Assembly (NCBI GenBank): GCA_019787685.1
Contig: JAHNUO010000006.1
Coordinates: 930,001-994,000, forward strand
From: Chiua virens
Lineage: Eukaryota; Basidiomycota; Agaricomycetes; Boletales; Boletaceae
Direction: 5' to 3'
Length of the DNA stretch: 64,000 nt
Part shown: piece by piece, positions 57,548 to 64,000 of the stretch
Layout of the letters: every line of letters starts with the position of its first letter
How positions within the stretch are numbered: the first letter of the stretch is position 1
Made by a program: the position numbers and the translations under genes
Notes under the pieces: model-generated
Told to the model about the DNA's origin: nothing
Databases searched by the model: none
The model's input: only the letters and a program-made list of their open reading frames with translations

Positions 57548-57778
57548 TCATGTATGGCTCGCAGTCGGTGATGCTTGGGGAGCCTGAGAATTCTCAAGTT
57601 CCCTCCGTCTGCGGGAGGCTTCAGCCTCCTTACGAACGGCTCTAGATCGTGCCTTTTCCTCGGCCATTCTCCGAGATTCTGTCCAGAGGCGGAGCGTATA
57701 ATCATGCAGGGCTTGCGAATACGATACGATGGGATCATCATGAGCCTTTGATGTCGGGGGCTGTGGATTGGAAAACAT
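57548..57778 (-). CDS. Small basic protein, unknown
   Basis: A 76-residue frame from ATG 57778: MFSNPQPPTSKAHDDPIVSY then SQALHDYTLRLWTESRRMAE and a strongly charged helix (EEKARSRAVRKEAEASRRRR). The composition and the predicted amphipathic helix are unlike a random frame, and the start lies at a reasonable distance from the neighbouring sequence. No family is recognised. It could be a complete small protein or the last exon of a longer gene; no upstream exon was seen. Confidence 0.5.
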   Translation of the reverse strand: MFSNPQPPTSKAHDDPIVSYSQALHDYTLRLWTESRRMAEEKARSRAVRKEAEASRRRRELENSQAPQASPTASHT

Positions 57779-59552
57779 GGAGAGATGAAGAAAGGGGAGG
57801 GACTGTGGAGCTGGGAGGGGGGGAGTGAGAACTTAAATGGTACGTATCTCAGTGCACACCTTGCTACTATATTCCCGGATCACCGTTTGCGCCAGCTCCT
57901 TGGTGTTGCTCCACCAGCGCAATCGCTGCGGCACTGCCAGACTTCTCGCATTGTTACCGACGAAATCCACCAGATCGACCCTCCAACTCGGTCCTAGCGG
58001 TCATTGAAGCCATGCAGTATTACACTAGCCATCGATGTGACAATCAACACTTGGAACGGGCCTAATGAGCTCATGCATTCGCCAGTGATGACCACATCAG
58101 CGGTGACTTGTGTTTGCGTCCTCGGGTGAAGTTCTAATGCTCCACTTGACCAAATATTGACGGCCGCTGGATGTTAGATCTGTCATTACTCAACATACCG
58201 GCATGATCTTGCGAGTCAAACCCTCCCTTAACCCAGATGCTCCCTGAGCAAGGCTCCCCCATTCCGAATTCGATATCTCTGTCACATCATCCACTGCAGG
58301 TGTGTTTCCTGCACGAGGGTAGATATCCATCGTGTTACAACCCGATACGAGCTTGGAGCTTGACGTATGGTGCATCGTGATCCACGTGTCACAATTGAAA
58401 CACATTTGCTCCACTCAGCCGCTTGTCAACAGTGAGAGTTTTCGTCATTCTTCATTATTATTGGTTGATTGTAGCTTCCATGACAAACAGGAGCTCACAA
58501 ATTACGCTTTGAGCTCGCTAAAGTCTTGCGTACTTCTCTTTTACTGGGCCGCAGTTTTACTAATCTTGCACTCAGGATTCATACTCAAAAATCTCATCTC
58601 CGTGTCATAGACACTCAGAAGCTTCACCTCGTGCACCTTGCTTTTTCTACTATCTACACGGGTTTCAGTTTGCCGAACTCTGGCCGTTTCCCCCGGTGTC
58701 TCCTGTCCTGAGCGCAGGGTGCAGCCATCTAATTGTTGCAGAGCTGAGCTCTACAATCCGCGGAACCAAAAGGTGCGATTTTTGGTGAGCTTCTGGATCC
58801 GTAAATACGATCGTACTTGATCACGCGGGCAAGCTGGCTGATTCCCCGCTTCGGGTCGTTATCACACTCTTTTCACCCAAGATTGAGGCTCGCTTATACA
58901 AACCTTGCGAGACTTCTTTTTCGCATGTCTGCACGTCATCGATAATTCATCTTGAGGACTGGAGCTGAAGCAGCAGTCGAGGCCGCAAGCGGGAGCCCGA
59001 TCAATCCTTTTCCAAACCTCCCTGCATCTCGTGACCCAATGTCAGTCTTCTATCGACGGCCCACGCCGCTGTCATGTACTCGATTTTCTACTCACACGGA
59101 AGGAGGCTCGGAACCCCCCAAATCCTGAATTCATATCATAACTATATTTAGTGGCAGTCGAAGCGGTGATGCTATCAATCTGCTTGGTAACATGATGAGT
59201 ATCGATTGTACAGCATATGTGGCGGAAGGGCATAATCCCACCTTACATTGAGGCTTATTATCAATTGCTCTGTGTATGAGCGCTTAGACGTCACTTGTGT
59301 TGTGGCAACCACTTAAAGCGGGTCCTGATCCGTGATCAGCACGAAGGCTGTATATGCCACAAAAACATCTGTCGTGTGCCCTTAGTTCGAGAGCGCGGCG
59401 AAACGTGTCTCAGCAAATGGAAACAAAAAAAGCTATGATAAAAGTACGATCTGTTGTAATCTTCCACTTGTGGAGTTCTGTGACATCGATTCAACACCTC
59501 AACAAGAGGGCAGTGAGAAGCACTCACGTGTACCATGTTGAGTACTCACTCG
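57779..59552. other. Gene-poor stretch
   Basis: About 1.8 kb without a confident gene. One short + strand frame near 58966-59128 (SGSPINPFPNLPASRDP, ending GGSEPPKS) reads like protein but has no ATG near its start and no partner exons; it may be a fragment. No repeats or RNA genes were recognised. Confidence 0.4.
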
Positions 59553-59786
59553 TTATTCACGAAGTGCACTGTCCGCTTGCACGGAAAGGTTGTCCCCATC
59601 TTTTGGCAGTACGAAAGTCTTATGGCCGTCTACCCATGGGGCTGGGTCTTGCACAACAGGTGACGGAGGCCATCTGCCAAGAGCCTTGAGCTCCTTCTTT
59701 TCCTTTTGCCTCATAAGTGATGACTTTGTTATCTTGGAAGAAATGTGGGGGGATTCTTCAAAAGGAGTGCTTTGTACGCAACCCAT
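59553..59786 (-). CDS. Small protein with MGC lipid-anchor motif
   Basis: ATG 59786 opens MGCVQSTPFEESPHISSKIT, then KSSLMRQKEKKELKALGRWP and WVDGHKTFVLPKDGDNL, ending at 59553: 77 residues. Gly2 followed by Cys3 and Ser6 fits an N-myristoylation site with adjacent palmitoylation, as in many small membrane-tethered signalling proteins. A basic helix follows, which would reinforce membrane binding. No family is recognised. The downstream GTGAGTACT just past the stop leaves open a spliced variant with a longer C-terminus. Gene status is inferred from the motif and composition only. Confidence 0.5.
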   Translation of the reverse strand: MGCVQSTPFEESPHISSKITKSSLMRQKEKKELKALGRWPPSPVVQDPAPWVDGHKTFVLPKDGDNLSVQADSALRE

Positions 59787-60493
59787 GTTAGATGATCTAA
59801 GCCGCGAAAGATCACTGTGAGTCCCTCGGTTTCTGTGAGAACAGATAACGACCCATACCGGTAAAAGAGCGGATATGTGACGTAGAGATACAGGAACGGA
59901 TGTGACCCTTTTTAGAGGAATCGGCGGTATGAGATTCATTGAGAACCCTTTGTGTTGAAGTATGGAGTTGACAGCATGGCCAGCTGTTGATTGGCTGTAC
60001 AGTAATGTGCCCGGGATACCGACGACATCAAAATATGATGGTCACTGGTTGTCTTGGCCATGAAATGTGTAGACGAAGGGTCTTCTCGCGCTGAAAAAAA
60101 AAAGATATGTAAATCGGTCAAGATGTAATGCGTGATTACCAGGGCAATCATTGTCATTGCGAGTAAACTTGTTGATCATCAGCTTTGACTATTGGCAGTT
60201 GGTCGATGGGAGCCCGGAGTTACCATCACATATGTGCTGGTTGTATCCATGCCTAGCTGGCAGCAGTCGAGCTGACTCGCTACCTAGTAGTATTGAAACA
60301 ACTGCTGGAGAAATTGGAATTCGTCGACCGTGACGGGACAACATAATTGCATAATAGATATTTGCTTACCCTCGAACCTAAACTAGTCGTTCCATACTTA
60401 CTAGTACTTAGTACTAGTGAAAGTTCAGTTGACTAATCGGGCAAGTACACACACCTATGTAAACTTGAATTCGTGTCCAAACCTTGTCCGACG
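59787..60493. other. Intergenic, Sly1 promoter region
   Basis: No gene seen. It includes an A-run at 60092-60101 and the palindrome at 60400-60418. Confidence 0.45.
60400..60418. promoter_or_regulatory. Palindrome upstream of SLY1
   Basis: ACTAGTACTTAGTACTAGT: two 8-base arms in perfect inverted order around TTA, 75 bases before the ATG. A dimeric factor site or a cruciform are both possible. Confidence 0.5.
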
Positions 60494-63014
60494 ATGGCCA
60501 GCTCTGCCCTCAAGCATGTAAGTCACTTTTGGCTGCCGTCTCTGCTGTCATCCTCATCCCACGTTAGGCCATCGCACCCACAACTTTGCAACAGGCGCAG
60601 ACAGATGCTCTGCTCGCGTTACTCAACATCGGTAATCCCCAAGATGCAACCCCGCCGCCGTCCAGTACACTCAGCCAATCAAAGTCTACCCCCGCAGTCA
60701 AGGCACCGACATCCACATCTACTTTGGTATGGAAGGTGCTAGTCTTGGATCAGCAAACGAAAGACGTCCTGGCAACAGTACTTCGTGTCCAAGATCTTCG
60801 CGATGCTGGTGTAACTCTACACGTGTAGGTTGTTTCGTTTTTCTTATACCTGGCTCTCACATCATCACAGTCAACTACACTCGCTGCGTCCCCCATTGTC
60901 GGACGTTCCTGCCGTTTATTTTGTTGCGCCAACCTTAGCAAACATCCGTCGAATATCGGAAGATCTTGACAAGGGTCTATACGAATCCTTCCACTTCAAT
61001 TTCGTTGAGCCACTACCTCGTGCACTTCTTGAAGAGCTTGCAGCTTCGGTCGCTGCTTCTAGTACAGGCGATTTGGTGGAACAGGTTTGTCTAGTTGACG
61101 CCCTCTGGGGCATACCAAACTGATGAATTCCTTTTATCAGGTCGTTGACCAGTATCTATCATTCCTTGCACCATCGCCATCTTTATTCTCCTTGCTATCT
61201 CCACCGTCCTCTCCGACTGCCCAAGCAGATCCATCTCAACCCAAGCCACTTTATTCATATAACCTTCTCAACTCCCCGTCGTCGACTGAACAACAGATCG
61301 AGGATGAGATCGAACGTATCGCCAGTGGGATATTCAGTGCTGTCGTCACGTCGGGTACGTGCTCGCAAAATCATCAAACGTTCATTGCATTCTCATCAAT
61401 TCACAGGACACGTCCCAATCATTCGTGCTCCCAAAGGCAATGCAGCAGAAATGGTGGCCAAGAAACTCGACGTGAAGATTAGAGATGCGCTAATTTCCGC
61501 CTCTCGCTCACATGGGCCGACCGCCTCGCTCTTCTCACAAGATTCGTCTGGACTAGTCCAATCTACAAAGACCACGTATGAGCTTTTCGTATCCCGGTTT
61601 TTCATCTCAATCCTGATTGGGCCACCATCAGTACTGCTCATCCTGGACAGGAATGTGGACCTCGTCTCCATGGTCTCTCATGGCTGGACATACCAAGCCC
61701 TTGTATCGGATTGTCTTGATATGAAGCTCAATCGGGTTGTCGTAACAAGCCCACAAAAACGATCCTACGACCTTGATGCCAAGGACTTTTTCTGGGGAAA
61801 AAATGCTGCCAACCCGTTCCCTCAAGTTGCTGAGGACATCGACACTGAACTGAACAAGTACAAGCAAGATGCCGCAGAAATTACACGATCAACTGGCGTG
61901 AGTGACGTCAATGATATCTCACAACTGTAAGTTGTGTTACAGGAAATCTTTCAAGGGAGGCGGCTGACACCATACAGTGACCTTTCATCAAACGCAGTAC
62001 ACTTGAGGACCGCTATAACACAGCTTCCTGAACTCACTGCTCGTAAGGCGACGCTCGACACACACATGAACATTGCTACGGCACTACTTGAACAGATCAA
62101 GAAAAGAGGCCTCGATGAGTTGTTCAGTACCGAAGAAGCGGTCAACAAGCAAGTAAGCATACCACTGCCGTCGTCCATGACGTAGTCTCACGACTCGAGT
62201 CACTAGACTGTCTCATCCATTCTAGAGACGCTCCGTGCGCCTCGGGCCGATGGTGTTTTCGAACCCGAGGACAAGCTCCGTCTTGTTCTGGTGTTCTATC
62301 TCTCTTCACCTGATAATGCGATTTCCAAGGATGATATTACTGAGCTGGAGAAAGAGCTCAAAAATGTAGGTGCAGATACGGCGGCATTCGAGTACGTTCG
62401 ACGAACAAGAGAAATCTCGCGCATGACTGTTTCTACGGCCGTCGGCGGGACATCCACCCCGGTTCTTGGTGGTCAAGGGGAACTATTTAGAGGTTTTACA
62501 GCGTTTGGAAACAAGGTTCGTATGATCTTTTTCGGTGCCTTCTGGCGATTGATCCGCCACTTGTTATAAGCTCACTGACCGCCTGAAAGAGGGTGGATTA
62601 GAAAACTTGATTTCAGGCGTGAAGAATTTCTTGCCGGCGAACAAACTGCTACCTGTGACACGACTCACCGAGGCACTGATGGATTCTTCCGCTGCATCGA
62701 ACCAGTCCTTGCAAGAGACTGACGAATATTTGTTCTTGGATCCTCGAGCACATCGACATGCTCAGGGGTTGGGTGTTTCTGGAGCTAGTGGTGGACCTGG
62801 TGTTGGCGGTGCCTCAAGCACCGGCAGGGCACGACGTATGGCATTCACAGATGGTATGGTATTCGTGGTTGGAGGCGCAAGTTATGTCGAGTATGGAAAC
62901 CTGGAAGAGTGGGCAGCTAAGACCGGGAAGCGTCTCATGTACGGTGGTACGGAAATAGTTGATCCTGGAAGCTTTGTTGGCGTACTACAGGATCTGGGTA
63001 AAGGCACTCTGTAG
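60494..63014 (+). CDS. SLY1: Sly1, Sec1/Munc18 protein for ER-Golgi transport
   Basis: SM protein that binds the syntaxin Sed5/Ufe1 and promotes SNARE assembly in ER-Golgi traffic. ATG 60494 (MASSALKH), intron, then [13 protein letters not shown]. Domain 1: [40 protein letters not shown] and [20 protein letters not shown]. Then [79 protein letters not shown] and [18 protein letters not shown], all family landmarks. [20 protein letters not shown] and [20 protein letters not shown] follow, with [20 protein letters not shown]. The C-terminus ([20 protein letters not shown]) ends at 63014. About eight introns with usable sites. Convergent with the GHITM-like gene. Confidence 0.95.
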
Positions 63015-63146
63015 CTGTATTGCAAGGACTTCAGAGAAGGGCAATTGGAGCATCATCCATCATCCATCACGATTACATCACTACCAAGTGACAGTTAGAG
63101 GCTACCTCAAGTCGGGTCAAAATATCCCAAATCAAGCTCATGTAAA

Positions 63147-64000
63147 TCACTTCCTGTTGTTAGAGCGCATCATAAGAATCTGAACGAGACGGACACTGGA
63201 ACAGTATCAGTGTGTGGTCAAGCTCATCATCACTACCACTCACAAGATGTTGATCATATCAAGCTCCAAAGCAATCGCCTCCTTCATGGGGTCCCTGGAA
63301 ATAACACCCATTTCTGCCATGCGTGCATGCTGCAAGATCTTTTGAGTACTGATAGAGAAGTTAGTGACAGATCGCAGAATAAGGATGAGTTAGTGCCCAC
63401 TCGTAAAGAACAAAGCCGCCAAACACAGCTAAGCCGCCGTAAAGAGAGATCGACTCAGCGATAGCAAGTCCACGCATACCAAGCGGGAGGGCCATCGGTG
63501 CGATTGAGGAGAGGGCTACAACGGTCACACCAGCAAGAAGCGGACCACCCATGTACAGATACTTGTCATTCCTGTCATTCACCAGATATATTGGTGCCGC
63601 TTCTACAGAGACACGTATAAACATACCTGGCAGTAGCACCGACGTAAGACAGGGAACCAACCACCCCACACGTGTATAGCGCAGCACGAGACAAGATAGC
63701 CGGACTAAGGAAGAATAGTGGGCTTAATGTTGCTGCTTGACACGCGTTAAATCCCTACAGAAAGTGATTAGATGATACGTGTCAAAATATCATGGTCAAG
63801 CATCAGCGACTTGCCAGCCAGAAAAGGTGTTTCTGCACGGTTCTTTCCGGAGGGGTGTAATATACACCCATCATGGAGCCGATACTCCCGACAAGGCTCA
63901 CACCCAAAACGAGCCCTGCAACGGTTACATTTGAGAAGTTGGAATTTAAAGAGGGTGAATACATACACGGATTCGCCGACATGATCCTAAAAGCAACCCC
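63147..64000 (-). CDS. GHITM/MICS1-type BAX-inhibitor-1 family protein, 3' part
   Basis: Multi-pass protein of the mitochondrial inner membrane branch of the BI-1 (TMBIM) family, implicated in cristae structure and ion exchange. The 5' end lies beyond the window. Visible segments from the N-terminal side: DHVGES|GLVLGVSLVGSIGSMMGVYY, LSPAILSRAALYTCGVVGSL, KYLYMGGPLLAGVTVVAL, MALPLGMRGLAIAESIS and YGGLAVFGGFVLY, giving four or more membrane helices. After an intron, TQKILQHARMAEMG and LELDMINIF lead, across a last intron (acceptor TTCCAG), to VRLVQILMMRSNNRK and a stop at 63147. This matches the family C-terminus closely. Introns are short and canonical. Confidence 0.88.

Overview
The window is nuclear DNA from a filamentous fungus, most likely a basidiomycete of the Agaricomycetes. 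The support is many short introns (about 45 to 70 bases, with GT or occasionally GC donors and AG acceptors), tightly packed genes on both strands, and a gag fragment of a fungal Ty1/copia element. The gene set is also typical of that group: a Sho1 osmosensor, an Ark/Prk-type kinase, a Sin3 corepressor, an Exo5 nuclease and a symportin. Species cannot be named from the sequence. No prokaryotic signal, CRISPR array, rRNA or convincing tRNA was seen. Coordinates of spliced genes run from start codon to stop codon and include introns.

Layout. 1-2.6 kb: degraded sequence, then the 5' part of a copia element (LTR end, half-tRNA primer site, frameshifted gag). 2.6-9.2 kb: methionine aminopeptidase 2, an HSL-like alpha/beta hydrolase, a neutral sphingomyelinase-like (Isc1) enzyme and an NTF2-domain mRNA-export cofactor. 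9.9-18.7 kb: two DEAH/RHA helicases head to head, Prp22 (splicing) and a DHX57-like DEVH helicase, 81 bases apart. 19.0-23.1 kb: a membrane-anchored unknown protein, exonuclease V and a Ctr copper transporter. 23.4-29.4 kb: an Ark1/AAK1-type kinase divergent from a 3-hydroxyisobutyrate dehydrogenase-like gene that carries an apparent +1 frameshift. 29.4-31.7 kb: no confident gene, but broken protein-like frames on the + strand. 31.7-41.9 kb: symportin (Syo1/HEATR3), an unknown single-pass membrane protein, Sin3, and Sho1 head to head with Sin3. 42.2-49.2 kb: an accessory island with two F-box/LRR-like genes flanking a tandem pair of FAD monooxygenases, the second of which is decaying. 49.4-56.6 kb: a WBP11-like splicing factor, an RNF10/Mag2-like RING protein and a secreted acid sphingomyelinase-like enzyme. 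56.6-60.5 kb: gene-poor, with two small candidate genes. 60.5-64 kb: the SM protein Sly1 and the 3' part of a GHITM/MICS1-type BAX-inhibitor protein that runs off the window.

Functionally this is mostly housekeeping: RNA processing (Prp22, WBP11, DHX57-like, NXT), chromatin (Sin3), ribosome assembly (Syo1), membrane traffic (Sly1, Ark kinase), sphingolipid turnover (two unrelated phosphodiesterases), copper uptake and osmosensing. Several genes form head-to-head pairs with short shared promoters, and three of these contain the same CACGTGAC octamer. The clearest non-routine signals are the tandem monooxygenase duplication with pseudogenisation, three inferred GC-AG introns, the half-tRNA primer-binding site, a strong hairpin at 9.4 kb, and the broken genes at 28.2 and 30 kb. 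I did not find convincing evidence of a wholly new biological system.
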